Counted from the first letter of the stretch, positions 1-7,511 are shown. The stretch is 19,296 nucleotides of DNA from JBPCRW01 sp050996405 (GCA_050996405.1 JBPCRW010000190.1:1-19296), one strand, 5' to 3'. A program made the numbers and translations. Notes: generated by a model from the sequence alone, not told the origin.

Positions 1-1
1 G

Positions 2-274
2 CAATTTAGAGAAGAGTATTTCCCGACCTGGCTTTGAAACTTTGCGAAACTGCTTTTGTCAAATAACCACAAGCCTAAGACAAAAGCAACGATTTCAACA
101 GCTTACGTTGCTTTTGTCCTGTATTTAGGTGAATTTTATAAAACTTGGTTGAAAGACAAAGAAATATTTCTGCAAAATACTTATCATCTGATAAATTAGA
201 TAGACGAAGCTGATTTCGAAAGCGCAGTCAAAATCTGCACGATTCCGTCTGAATGGAAAAAGCTTCAGGGTTAG
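2..274 (+). pseudogene. Decayed reading frame of unknown function
   Basis: One frame (codons starting at position 2) reads protein-like through the first 274 bases but carries stops at 35-37 (TGA), 197-199 (TAG) and 272-274 (TAG). The 53 codons between the first two stops include AYVAFVLYLGEFYKTWLKDK. The stretch after the TAG ends with AVKICTIPSEWKKLQG. The composition (E/K/F/W/Y mix, no low complexity) suggests a former C-terminal coding region rather than random DNA. I do not recognise the family. The 5' part lies outside the window, so the original length is unknown. A 13-bp perfect hairpin (79-118) sits inside it. Confidence 0.35.
79..118. repeat. 13-bp perfect inverted repeat
   Basis: Arms GACAAAAGCAACG (79-91) and its exact reverse complement (106-118) flank a 14-nt loop. 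A third partial copy, GCTTTTGTC, lies at 52-60 in the same orientation as the right arm. No T-run follows, so a rho-independent terminator is not well supported. It lies inside the decayed reading frame and may be part of a small repeat or of the event that broke it. Confidence 0.5.
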
Positions 275-409
275 GTTAAGGAATTGTAATTAAATAACCT
301 TTACTGGTCTGGCAATTTGAAACGTAGGCGAGACCAGTGTTTTCTGGAAATCGTCATTATACGCCCAAACGTTGGTATTTTTAATTTTATTTGCAAAAAA
401 AAAGACAAT

Positions 410-2605
410 ATGATTTCGGCAAATTCCTATTACATTCGTCAGAGGCATTTATTTATCCTAACATTCTTTCTTTTGTGGATTCCGGTTTATGGAGAGGGCA
501 GAACAGCGGAAGCGGCGCGGTGGGAACGGCAGGCAAAGAATGTTTCCATCGTTCGCGATGACTGGGGCATCGCTCACGTCACGGGCAAAACGGATGCTGA
601 TGCCGTATTCGGTATGATCTATGCTCAAGCGGAAGATGATTTTAACCGCGTCGAAACTAATTATCTGGGCGCGATGGGACGACTTGCCGAAGCGGAAGGC
701 GAATCTGCCGTCTGGCGCGATTTGCGAATGAAAATCTTTATCCAGCCTGAAGAATTAAAAAAGAAGTTCGCGGCAAGTCCGGCATGGCTGCAAAAACTGA
801 TGAACGCCTGGGCAGACGGACTGAACTTTTATCTGGCGAAACATCCCGGGGTTAAGCCGCGCGTCATCACCCGATTCGAGCCTTGGATGGCACTGTCGTT
901 CACCGAGGGCAGCATCGGCGGCGACATCGAAACAATCAATCTCAGGCGGCTACAATCTTTTTACGGGTCAGAGCCGACTACGGCGAGTTTAGAAGAACCC
1001 GATTTTCCCGCCGAGCCAAGCGGTTCAAACGGAATCGCAATTGCCCCGAAAAATACGACCGGCGGGCATGCTTTGCTGCTGATCAATCCGCATACTTCGT
1101 TCTTTTTTCGTTCGGAATTGCAGGTGACAAGCCTTGAGGGTCTCAACGCTTATGGGGCGGCAACTTGGGGACAGATTTTTATCTATCAGGGATTTAACGA
1201 GCATGTCGGCTGGATGCATACTTCAAGCGCGGTCGATGCGATAGACGAATGGCGCGAGACTGTGACGAAACGGGGCGATAAGTATTTCTACAAGTTTGGC
1301 AACGAGGAACGCCCTCTGATGACATCAATTATCGAAGTGCCGTATAAGACTCCGCAGGGAATGGCGGAGCGTTCATTTACAATTTACCGCACGCATCACG
1401 GTCCGGTTATCAGAAGGGATGATGCAACCGGAAACTGGATTACCGTCGGGCTGATGAACAATCCGGTAAAGGCGTTGATTCAGTCTTACACCAGAACGAA
1501 GGCGAGAAATTACAAGGAATTCCGCCGGACATTTGAACTGCATACGAACTCGTCGAATAATACGATTTACGCCGATTCGGACGGAAATATCGCTTTTTTT
1601 TACGCTAATTTTATTCCGCGGCGCAACCCGAAATTCGACTGGACGAAACCCGTTGACGGGAGCGACCCGGAAAGCGACTGGAAAGGATTACTCTCGTTTG
1701 ATGAATCGCCGAATCTGCTCAATCCGGCGACCGGATGGCTTTATAACAGCAACAACTCGCCCTGGTCTGCTGCCGGTCAAAGCAGCCGGAAGCAGTCGGA
1801 TTTCCCGAAATATGTTGACAACGGCATCGAGTCGGCGCGCGGGCGGCACGCGATTCGGGAGCTAGAAAACCGACGGGATTTCACGCTCGAAAAACTGCGC
1901 GAAGCCGCTTATGACAGTTATCTGACGTGGTTTGAAAGAACCGTTCCGGCACTCATCGCGGCGTGGGACAAATTGCCGCCAAATGATCCGTTAAAGATAA
2001 AATCAAGAAATCAAATCGGTGTCCTGCGCGAGTGGAATCTGCGTTGGTCTATTGATTCGGTCGCAACCTCGTTGGCAGTATTCTGGGGAACGGAGATTCT
2101 TCGGACTTTGGGTCCAAGCCCGGGCGTTCCGTCAGAAGAAAATGTTGTGGCAAAGGCGACACCTGCCCAACTTATTGAAGCGTTGATGCGTGCTTCGGAC
2201 AGGCTCACGGCGGATTTCGGAAATTGGCGCACGACCTGGGGCGAAATCAATCGTTTCCAACGTCTTACGGGAGACATCGTCCAGCCTTTCAGCGATGCCG
2301 CGCCAAGCATTCCCGTTGGATTTACTTCGGGAAATTGGGGATCTCTCGCGTCATTCGGAGCCGCGCCGACCCGCAGCACCAAGAAGTGGTACGGCACGAG
2401 CGGCAACAGCTTTGTTGCCGCTGTCGAGTTCGGCAAAAAGATTCGCGCTCTAGCAGTCACCGCCGGCGGCGAAAGCGGCGACCCGAAATCTCCGCATTTT
2501 AACGACCAAGCACTACGCTACAGCACGGGTGACTTGCGCAAAGTATATTTTTATCCAGCCCAGTTAAAAGGTCATATTGAAAGGAAATATATTCCGGGAA
2601 ATTAA
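410..2605 (+). CDS. Secreted penicillin acylase family protein (Ntn hydrolase)
   Basis: Probable amidohydrolase of the penicillin/acyl-homoserine-lactone acylase family, made as a precursor and self-cleaved into two subunits. I start at ATG 410 (731 aa) rather than the in-frame TTG 317, because ATG 410 puts a hydrophobic signal segment (residues ~14-27, LFILTFFLLWIPV) near the N-terminus. A canonical RBS is not visible, only an A-rich tract. The alpha region includes RDDWGIAHV and YAQAEDDF, typical of the family. GSNGIAIAP places the candidate N-terminal nucleophile at Ser206, and NSNNSP around Asn446-449 fits the oxyanion Asn segment seen in these enzymes. The C-terminal part has the usual PVGFTSGNWGSLASF-type stretch. 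Length is normal. The substrate (beta-lactam, acyl-homoserine lactone or lipopeptide) cannot be read from the sequence. It stands alone, with no co-directed close neighbour. Confidence 0.85.
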   Translation: MISANSYYIRQRHLFILTFFLLWIPVYGEGRTAEAARWERQAKNVSIVRDDWGIAHVTGKTDADAVFGMIYAQAEDDFNRVETNYLGAMGRLAEAEGESAVWRDLRMKIFIQPEELKKKFAASPAWLQKLMNAWADGLNFYLAKHPGVKPRVITRFEPWMALSFTEGSIGGDIETINLRRLQSFYGSEPTTASLEEPDFPAEPSGSNGIAIAPKNTTGGHALLLINPHTSFFFRSELQVTSLEGLNAYGAATWGQIFIYQGFNEHVGWMHTSSAVDAIDEWRETVTKRGDKYFYKFGNEERPLMTSIIEVPYKTPQGMAERSFTIYRTHHGPVIRRDDATGNWITVGLMNNPVKALIQSYTRTKARNYKEFRRTFELHTNSSNNTIYADSDGNIAFFYANFIPRRNPKFDWTKPVDGSDPESDWKGLLSFDESPNLLNPATGWLYNSNNSPWSAAGQSSRKQSDFPKYVDNGIESARGRHAIRELENRRDFTLEKLREAAYDSYLTWFERTVPALIAAWDKLPPNDPLKIKSRNQIGVLREWNLRWSIDSVATSLAVFWGTEILRTLGPSPGVPSEENVVAKATPAQLIEALMRASDRLTADFGNWRTTWGEINRFQRLTGDIVQPFSDAAPSIPVGFTSGNWGSLASFGAAPTRSTKKWYGTSGNSFVAAVEFGKKIRALAVTAGGESGDPKSPHFNDQALRYSTGDLRKVYFYPAQLKGHIERKYIPGN

Positions 2606-2715
2606 GGTCTGAATTTAGCATTAAGAGCGACTTATAATTACCCTTTTCTATTTTCTGTCATTAATCTGTAAATTCAATTTAAATAGAAGTTACGCAGTTA
2701 GATGAATTCAATAAT

Positions 2716-2786
2716 ACAGAGACACGCACGAAGTAAATGTGTTTTTCTATGCGGCTAAGACACACTTGCTTCATGCGTGTTTCTGT
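2716..2786. repeat. Inverted pair of an interspersed ~27-bp repeat
   Basis: Left arm 2716-2742 and right arm 2760-2786 are reverse complements at 23 of 27 positions, and all four differences are transitions. The spacer is 17 nt. The right arm resembles the tandem copies at 4573-4654, sharing ACACACTT and GCGTGTTTCTG. This marks an interspersed intergenic family (REP- or MITE-like). The rest of the 2606-2911 gap is AT-rich and shows no gene. Confidence 0.7.
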
Positions 2787-2911
2787 AATTGCGTAATTAA
2801 ATTTTAGTAACATAAAATAACTTGTGATAACTTGAGATTCCGCTCGTAAAAAACTTTTATTAGGAATAGACGAGAATAGCTTTTGAAGGATGAAATCCAT
2901 AAAATGTTGCT

Positions 2912-3319
2912 ATGGAAGAGAAAACTATAAAGAAAATTGCCAGAATTTTTTTAGGCGGCACTTTAGTTTTTGCCGGAATAAGCCATCTGACATTTGCCAG
3001 GAAAGCATTCAGGTCACAAGTCCCGGATTGGGTTCCTCTGAAGAAAGATGACACTGTCATATATTCCGGCATCGCCGAAATCGCTCTCGGAAGCACTCTT
3101 GTATTGATCGATGAACAATATCAGGAGGCAGTCGGAAAATTAGCTGCTGCTTTTTTTATTGCCGTTTTCCCGGGAAATATTTCTCAATACGTCAACCGAA
3201 GAAGTGCCTTTGGTTTAGATACCGACCAGAAAAGATTTATTCGATTACTCTTTCAACCGGTACTTGTGTTTTGGGCTTTAAAAAGCACCGGCGCGAGCAA
3301 TAATAAAAAAGAATGGTAG
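2912..3319 (+). CDS. DoxX-like small integral membrane protein
   Basis: 135-aa membrane protein resembling the DoxX/COG4270 group of uncharacterised small membrane proteins. What is visible is an N-terminal hydrophobic segment (GGTLVFAGISHLTF, residues ~15-28), the family-like 'VPDWVPL' turn after it, a second helix with SGIAEIALGSTLVLI (~51-65), a third with AAAFFIAVFPGNISQYV (~78-94), and a last one near 111-123. ISHL, SGIAEI and FPGNI match conserved features of the family. ATG 2912 is the only reasonable start, because in-frame stops lie just upstream (TAA at 2900). GAAGGA is about 21 nt away, too far for a normal RBS. The physiological role is unknown for most members. Confidence 0.75.
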   Translation: MEEKTIKKIARIFLGGTLVFAGISHLTFARKAFRSQVPDWVPLKKDDTVIYSGIAEIALGSTLVLIDEQYQEAVGKLAAAFFIAVFPGNISQYVNRRSAFGLDTDQKRFIRLLFQPVLVFWALKSTGASNNKKEW

Positions 3320-3330
3320 TGGGTCAATGG

Positions 3331-3420
3331 CGGGAGAGGCAGAAGATGGCGCGTCGGGCAAGGGCGGAGAAACCTTCATCCTCCCTGACGGGTCGGGTTT
3401 CTGCCTCGTCTCTCGTTTTG
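3331..3420 (+). terminator. Multi-tiered hairpin after the DoxX-like gene
   Basis: Outer stem 3336-3344 with 3399-3407 (GAGGCAGAA), prolonged by 3331-3335 with 3411-3415 across a 3-nt bulge and one G-U pair. A middle stem pairs CGTC (3352-3355) with GACG (3387-3390). An inner stem pairs 3361-3367 with 3380-3386 with one mismatch. The element ends in GTTTT. It starts 12 nt after the preceding stop, so it could be a large terminator, or a small structured RNA. The pairing was found by eye and no energy was calculated. Confidence 0.4.
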
Positions 3421-3459
3421 ACAACCGCCGGATGATGATTTAACGAGCATTCAAATTTA

Positions 3460-3648
3460 ACGGACAAGATTTCACAGGTGACAGGCGCATATTTGCATCT
3501 GCCGGACTAACTTTTACAAGCAACAGAGAAGGTTTCACAAGTAACGGATGAGGTTTCGCGGGTCGCGGAAGCATATTTACGACTTGCGGATGAAAGTTCA
3601 CAGGTGACGGACAAGATTTCATAGCCCGCGGACGGAGATTCACGGGCG
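3460..3648. repeat. Nine degenerate 21-bp tandem repeats
   Basis: Units of exactly 21 bp run head to tail: 3460, 3481, 3502, 3523, 3544, 3565, 3586, 3607 and 3628 are unit starts. Units 1, 4, 5, 7, 8 and 9 share a core like ACGGACAAGATTTCACAGGTG with changes. Units 2 and 6 share a different interior (GCATATTT), so the array may contain a higher-order AB pattern. Read on the plus strand, each unit gives a seven-residue period (TDKISQV, TEKVSQV, TDEVSRV, AEAYLRL), interrupted by stops at 3508 and 3622. The minus strand is open through most of the array. It occupies most of the 3320-3796 gene-free gap. Confidence 0.75.
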
Positions 3649-3668
3649 AAGATTAAAAATCCGCGACT

Positions 3669-3692
3669 GAAACCTGTAAATTTACGGGTTTC
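3669..3692. repeat. 24-bp palindrome upstream of the dienelactone hydrolase gene
   Basis: GAAACCTGTAAA is followed directly by TTTACGGGTTTC, giving a palindrome without a loop and one mismatched pair. It lies about 105 bp before the ATG at 3797. It could be an operator for a dimeric repressor, or a relic of the repeat array just upstream. No regulator can be named. Confidence 0.4.
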
Positions 3693-3796
3693 GGCAGATT
3701 CTGAATGGCGGTTAACTAAATTTTAGAGTCCGACTGAAATTGTCTTTCCCGACAGGAATTGAGAAAATCTTTTCAAACAAGTTCGAGGAGATATTT

Positions 3797-4510
3797 ATGA
3801 AAAACGAAACAATAAAATTTAATACCGCTAATGGCGAATCAACCGCGTATGCCGCTATTCCCGAAAACGAAAACGGCAAAGGCGTAATTGTCGTGCAGGA
3901 ATACTGGGGTTTGAACGACCACATCAAAGACATCGCCAACCGCTACGCTGACGAAGGTTTTACGGCAATCGCGCCCGATCTTTTTCGCGGAAAACTGGCG
4001 AAAGATAAGGAAGAAGCCGCGAAGTTGATGCAGAATCTCGAAATCGAAGACGGCTTAAATACGATTGAAAGCGCGCTCGTCAAAGCGCAGGAAAACTACG
4101 GCGTGCAGAAATTCGGCATCACGGGTTTTTGTATGGGCGGCACTTACGCGATGCACGCCGCCTGCAAACTCGAAGGCTTGAGCGCGGCGGCGGCTTTCTA
4201 CGGCGATTTTCCCGACGAGCAAACTTTGAAGGGTTTGAAAATGCCCGTCGTTTTTATTTCGGCAACGAAAGACGGTTGGATAAATCCCGAAAAAGTGCGC
4301 GAACTGGAACGCATCGCCGACGAAAATTTTCTGCCAATTGATTCGGTCAAATACGAAGCCGATCACGCTTTTTTCAACGACACCAGACCGGAAGTTTATG
4401 ACAAGGCGGCGGCGCAGGATGCATGGGCGAAAGTCATCGAATTTTTCGACACGAATCTGGAAACGGCTTCGGCTGAATTAAACGAAATTCACGCGAACGA
4501 CGAGCCGTAG
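3797..4510 (+). CDS. Dienelactone hydrolase family protein
   Basis: 237-aa alpha/beta hydrolase with the dienelactone hydrolase catalytic set. Cys112 is in GFCMGG (nucleophile elbow), Asp159 is in ATKDGW and His190 is in ADHAFF, in the correct order and spacing. VQEYWGLNDHIKDIANRYA near residues 35-53 is the typical family N-terminus. ATG 3797 is chosen because GAGGAG (3785-3790) lies 6 nt upstream; an in-frame TTG at 3740 has no such site. The protein is cytoplasmic, with no signal peptide. Members hydrolyse cyclic or linear ester bonds. The true substrate is not evident here because no chlorocatechol or other degradation genes are adjacent. Confidence 0.9.
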   Translation: MKNETIKFNTANGESTAYAAIPENENGKGVIVVQEYWGLNDHIKDIANRYADEGFTAIAPDLFRGKLAKDKEEAAKLMQNLEIEDGLNTIESALVKAQENYGVQKFGITGFCMGGTYAMHAACKLEGLSAAAAFYGDFPDEQTLKGLKMPVVFISATKDGWINPEKVRELERIADENFLPIDSVKYEADHAFFNDTRPEVYDKAAAQDAWAKVIEFFDTNLETASAELNEIHANDEP

Positions 4511-4572
4511 AAATTGTTTTAACTCACAGGACTTTTTCGCTTCTTGCAAAAGCCCGCACGCAGTAAGGGCGC

Positions 4573-4654
4573 AAAAACACACTTACTACGTGCGTGTTTC
4601 TGTCTCATTGTTTAAAAACACACTTACTACGTGCGTGTTTCTGCCTCATTGTTT
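4573..4654. repeat. 41-bp tandem duplication overlapping the pfkB 3' end
   Basis: Copies 4573-4613 and 4614-4654 are identical except for one base (T/C at the position equivalent to 4603/4644). Each contains ACACACTTACTACGTGCGTG, related to the inverted pair at 2716-2786. The second copy supplies the stop (complement of 4646-4648) and last residues of the PfkB gene on the minus strand. The first copy is therefore a duplicate of the gene end plus repeat. A further partial inverted copy, GCACGCAGTAAG, lies near 4556-4567. Confidence 0.85.
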
Positions 4655-5581
4655 AATTAAATCGAATAATTCGTCCTCGTTCGGCAAAGCCGTTCGCGCG
4701 CCGATTGCGCGGCATTTCAGCGCGGCGGCGGCGTTTGCCATTTTTAAAGCGGTTTCGACCGATTCGTTTTTCAGCAAACCGTAAAGCAGACCGACGCGAA
4801 ACGCATCGCCCGCGCCGGTCGTGTCTTTGCAGCCGTTTGGCACTGCAAAACCTTTCGTTTCGCTAAACGTATCTTCGCACAACACGAGCGAACCTTTTTC
4901 GCCCAGAGTCATTCCGACAACCGGACAGCCGAAACGCCGGTTTATTTCGCGCAGAGATTTTTTTTCGTCTTTGATTCCGACCAGTTTTTCGGGAAATTCG
5001 CCGGAGGAGATAAAAATGTCAACCAGCGGAATCATCTCTGAAACGCCTTCAAACATATTATCAATGTCAATCGAAATAATTGCGCCGTTTAATTTCGCTT
5101 CACGCGCGAGTTTTTTACACGCGCTCGAATCGTGCGTCGTCGCGTGAAAAATTTTCGTTTCCCGCATTATTTCAAGCGGAACTTCGTCGGGCGAATATGC
5201 GAGTTTCGCGTCGCGTTTCCAGATAACGGTGCGTTCGCCCGTTTTTTCGTCAATGATAATAAATCCGACCTGCGTCAGCGCGTCTTTAATTTGTTCGGCA
5301 AATTCGGTGTCAACGCCTTCATCGCGTAAAGTTTTTAAACCGAAATCGCCCGCCGAATCCGCGCCGAAGCGACCGATATAAGCCGTTTTCATTCCCAGAC
5401 GACGAAGCCCGACCAGCGTCGAAGCGATTTCGCCGCCAGCCAACTGCCGGTAATTTGTTAGTTCGATTTTTGAATTAAACGCGGGAAATTCCGGCACGAC
5501 AATCAAGTAATCAACCGCGTTCGTGCCGAAACCGACGGCATCAAACGTTTTATTTTCGGGAATTTTCAAGGGAAAGCGCAT
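4646..5581 (-). CDS. PfkB family carbohydrate kinase
   Basis: 311-aa ribokinase-like sugar or nucleoside kinase that transfers phosphate from ATP. The first PfkB signature region is visible as QLAGGEIASTLVGLRRLG (GG at 49-50). The second is DTTGAGDAF, with the catalytic base Asp259 and the anion hole GAGD. The length is typical. Substrate specificity is not readable: ribokinase, fructokinase or adenosine-kinase-like activity are all possible. It has no operon partner. The next gene is divergent and the previous gene is convergent. The 3' end lies in a 41-bp tandem repeat. Confidence 0.92.
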   Translation of the reverse strand: MRFPLKIPENKTFDAVGFGTNAVDYLIVVPEFPAFNSKIELTNYRQLAGGEIASTLVGLRRLGMKTAYIGRFGADSAGDFGLKTLRDEGVDTEFAEQIKDALTQVGFIIIDEKTGERTVIWKRDAKLAYSPDEVPLEIMRETKIFHATTHDSSACKKLAREAKLNGAIISIDIDNMFEGVSEMIPLVDIFISSGEFPEKLVGIKDEKKSLREINRRFGCPVVGMTLGEKGSLVLCEDTFSETKGFAVPNGCKDTTGAGDAFRVGLLYGLLKNESVETALKMANAAAALKCRAIGARTALPNEDELFDLIKQ

Positions 5582-5765
5582 CGTTCAAATAAAAACATAA
5601 TTCGTTCGGGTTAGACAAATCGGACGCGGAATTAAATTTTCAAAAAGTGCTAATGAATTCTTGCTAAATAATTCTCGATATAGTTAGATTTATTTGTTCA
5701 TGATTTTACTTGAAAACAAGTGAAAAATTTATAAGGAATCATAAGATTATTTGGAGAATAGAAAA

Positions 5766-5960
5766 ATGCCGACAGCAGTTTGTCCCGAATGTGGAGGAAA
5801 CGTTTATGTTGATGCCGAAGCCGAACAGGGCGACGTATTAGCTTGCGAGGAATGCGGCGCGGATTTGGAAGTCGTCGGGCTTGACCCGATTGAACTGGAT
5901 ATTTACGAAGCCATCGGCAGCAAGGACGATGCGGACGACTATGAAGACGACCGTTATTAA
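5766..5960 (+). CDS. LysW-like amino-group carrier zinc ribbon with atypical tail
   Basis: 64-aa acidic zinc ribbon. Cys6, Cys9, Cys27 and Cys30 (CPEC, CEEC) bind zinc, and GADLEVVGLDP is the conserved LysW stretch. In lysine/arginine biosynthesis by the AAA pathway, LysW carries the substrate on the gamma-carboxyl of the C-terminal Glu of an EDWGE motif. Here the protein ends in a run of acidic residues followed by YEDDRY, so that acceptor Glu is missing. GGAG at 5753-5756 precedes ATG 5766 by 9 nt, so I prefer this start to TTG 5751. A TATAAG box at 5730-5735 is a possible -10. No LysX/LysZ genes are nearby. It may be an orphan paralogue with another role. Confidence 0.8.
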   Translation: MPTAVCPECGGNVYVDAEAEQGDVLACEECGADLEVVGLDPIELDIYEAIGSKDDADDYEDDRY

Positions 5961-5978
5961 CCGAGTTTAAAGCCGAAA

Positions 5979-6038
5979 GGGAAAAGCGCGAAACAGAAAA
6001 CCGAAAGACTTTTTTCGTTGTTTGTTTCGCGCTTTTCC
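5979..6038. terminator. 15-bp perfect stem between convergent genes
   Basis: GGAAAAGCGCGAAAC (5980-5994) pairs perfectly with 6024-6038 around a 29-nt loop. It lies between the LysW-like gene and the VWFA gene, whose stop begins at 6040. Its position suggests a shared bidirectional terminator. There is no long T-run on either side, so the mechanism is uncertain. Confidence 0.6.
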
Positions 6039-6039
6039 G

Positions 6040-7029
6040 TTATTTGATTTGATAGCCGCCGCGATTTTGTTTTATCTGAAAACCGTTTGGAACTTCGATT
6101 TCGACTTTGTGAAATTTTCCATCCGTGCGATGTTCTTCGCTCGGATAAAAAGCCAAGACATACGACGAAGTTATTTCTTCGGCTAGAGATTTAAAGAGCG
6201 GCTCGTAATCTTTTTCGTTGGCATAAAAACTGCGCCCGCCGGTTTTTTCGACCAGACCGCTGACTTCGAGCGGTGTCGGCAGAGGTTTTTTTCCGCCTTG
6301 CAGACGCGAGTAAGAAGGCAGAATAACCGTATAAATACTGGTTTCGGCGGCGTTGGCGCGTTCGATAACGGTTTTCGGCGAAACCGTGTCGCCGACCGGA
6401 AAACCGTCCGTAATCAAAACCACGGCGCGTTTCATCAATTTATTCTGACTCGTCGCCGGTGCTTTTTTGACAAGCTGGCGAATCGCGTCGTCGGTCGCGT
6501 CGTAGGCGTGCGTGGAAAGCCCGTCCTGCTCGCTTAAAATTTTGACGAAAGTTTTTTCGAGCTTTTCCGGTTTGTTGGTAAATGACTGAAGCGTTTTAAC
6601 CTGCATTCCGAAAGTTATAATCGAAAAATATGAATTGTAATCGGCGAGATGCCCGATACAGGTTTCAAGCGCGTCACGCAGCCGCAAAAGCTCGTCCGTC
6701 GTCATACTGCCCGAAACGTCGAGCGCGAAAACGACTGCCAGCGGGCGACCTTCATCCGATTTTTTGAGCGGCTCGAAAAAATCCGTTTTGCGCTCAACGC
6801 CGTCTTCGATAATTTTAAAATCTTTGGCTTCGAGTCCGCGCACCGGCTTTCCGTCTTTATCCGTCACTGTTACTTCAAAGCCGGTCAGTTCGGTCGGCAC
6901 GCGAATCACTTCGTCCTGCGCGTAAGCGGCGGAAAACAGGAACAAAAAAAACAGGACGAAAAAAAATTGCGACTTTATGAGAGCGGCAAATTGAAAATTA
7001 AATCTGGATTTGCAGGTTATTTCAGACAT
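6040..7029 (-). CDS. Secreted VWFA-domain protein (Acidobacteria type)
   Basis: 329-aa exported protein. A signal peptide is clear: Lys19 is followed by a very hydrophobic run and an AYA-Q cleavage site after residue 37. An N-terminal Ig-like/PEGA-like stretch (VTVTDKDGKPVRGLEAKDFK) is followed by a von Willebrand A domain. Its MIDAS motif is DVSGSM (Asp104, Ser106, Ser108), with the later VVLITDGFP strand. This matches the 'VWFA-related Acidobacterial domain' type, which is expanded in Acidobacteriota and probably binds protein partners at the surface or in the periplasm; the function is unproven. No clear RBS precedes the ATG. On the minus strand a TATAAT lies at 7120-7115, but no good -35 was found. 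Confidence 0.88.
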   Translation of the reverse strand: MSEITCKSRFNFQFAALIKSQFFFVLFFLFLFSAAYAQDEVIRVPTELTGFEVTVTDKDGKPVRGLEAKDFKIIEDGVERKTDFFEPLKKSDEGRPLAVVFALDVSGSMTTDELLRLRDALETCIGHLADYNSYFSIITFGMQVKTLQSFTNKPEKLEKTFVKILSEQDGLSTHAYDATDDAIRQLVKKAPATSQNKLMKRAVVLITDGFPVGDTVSPKTVIERANAAETSIYTVILPSYSRLQGGKKPLPTPLEVSGLVEKTGGRSFYANEKDYEPLFKSLAEEITSSYVLAFYPSEEHRTDGKFHKVEIEVPNGFQIKQNRGGYQIK

Positions 7030-7511
7030 TCGATATTTTTCATTCGGATAGAGTCGGCGACAGCGAATTTTATAATTAAAAAAACTGTTGCTTTCGCACG
7101 TTATTTAATTTAAAATTATACAGTTAGCAATTCGCGTTCGAGCGAATTAAAAACCTCCCGCTTTATCAAAAGCTCTAGCGTTGCTTTTCGGTTTCTATTA
7201 AGAAAGCAAATTCTACCTGGTAAGTTGTCCGCAAAATTTTATCACAAATCGTCAATCATTCAGTTTGAATGAAATCGTTCAATTTGACCGTTTAGATTGA
7301 ACGGCATTTTTATGAAATTTAATTCCGAAATTCTTTTCAGGTCGTTTAATCGGGCTATTTTGACAAACCGCAGGTGGCACGCGAATTGAATAAGTTTCGG
7401 CGGGTTATTTTATTAAAAGCGAATAGCTTTGATAGAATCAAAAATTTCTTTTTATGTCTCACTTAATTTCGGAACAAACTTTCAACTACTTATGTTGGGG
7501 AGAAACAACCA
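7030..7511. promoter_or_regulatory. Divergent intergenic region with three related AT-rich motifs
   Basis: 482 bp without a gene, between divergent VWFA and HD-GYP genes. Three similar 11-mers follow one another: TTCAGTTTGAA (7259-7269), TTCAATTTGAC (7278-7288) and TTTAGATTGAA (7291-7301). The first sits in a CATTCA/TGAATG inverted repeat, and GTTCAAT (7277-7283) pairs with ATTGAAC (7296-7302). They resemble a clustered operator. A TTGACA occurs at 7360-7365 without a good -10 at normal spacing, and a TAGAAT at 7433-7438 has only a poor -35. I see no riboswitch consensus. Confidence 0.4.

Noticed and set aside
317..409. Upstream TTG start for the acylase
   Set aside because: It would place 31 extra residues before the signal peptide and has no RBS. 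ATG 410 fits export better.
2011..2460. 149-aa minus-strand frame inside the acylase gene
   Set aside because: It is antisense to a well-supported coding frame, has no motif, and other long shadow frames of this kind occur in most genes here.
3440..3643. 67-aa minus-strand open frame across the 21-bp repeats
   Set aside because: Its residues simply repeat in 7-residue steps because of the DNA repeat. No RBS, motif or neighbour supports a gene.
3460..3648. Possible CRISPR array
   Set aside because: Units are adjacent with no spacers, degenerate and 21 bp long; no cas gene is present.
7030..7511. c-di-GMP riboswitch in front of the HD-GYP gene
   Set aside because: No GEMM core or tetraloop-receptor pattern was found on either strand; only short inverted repeats.
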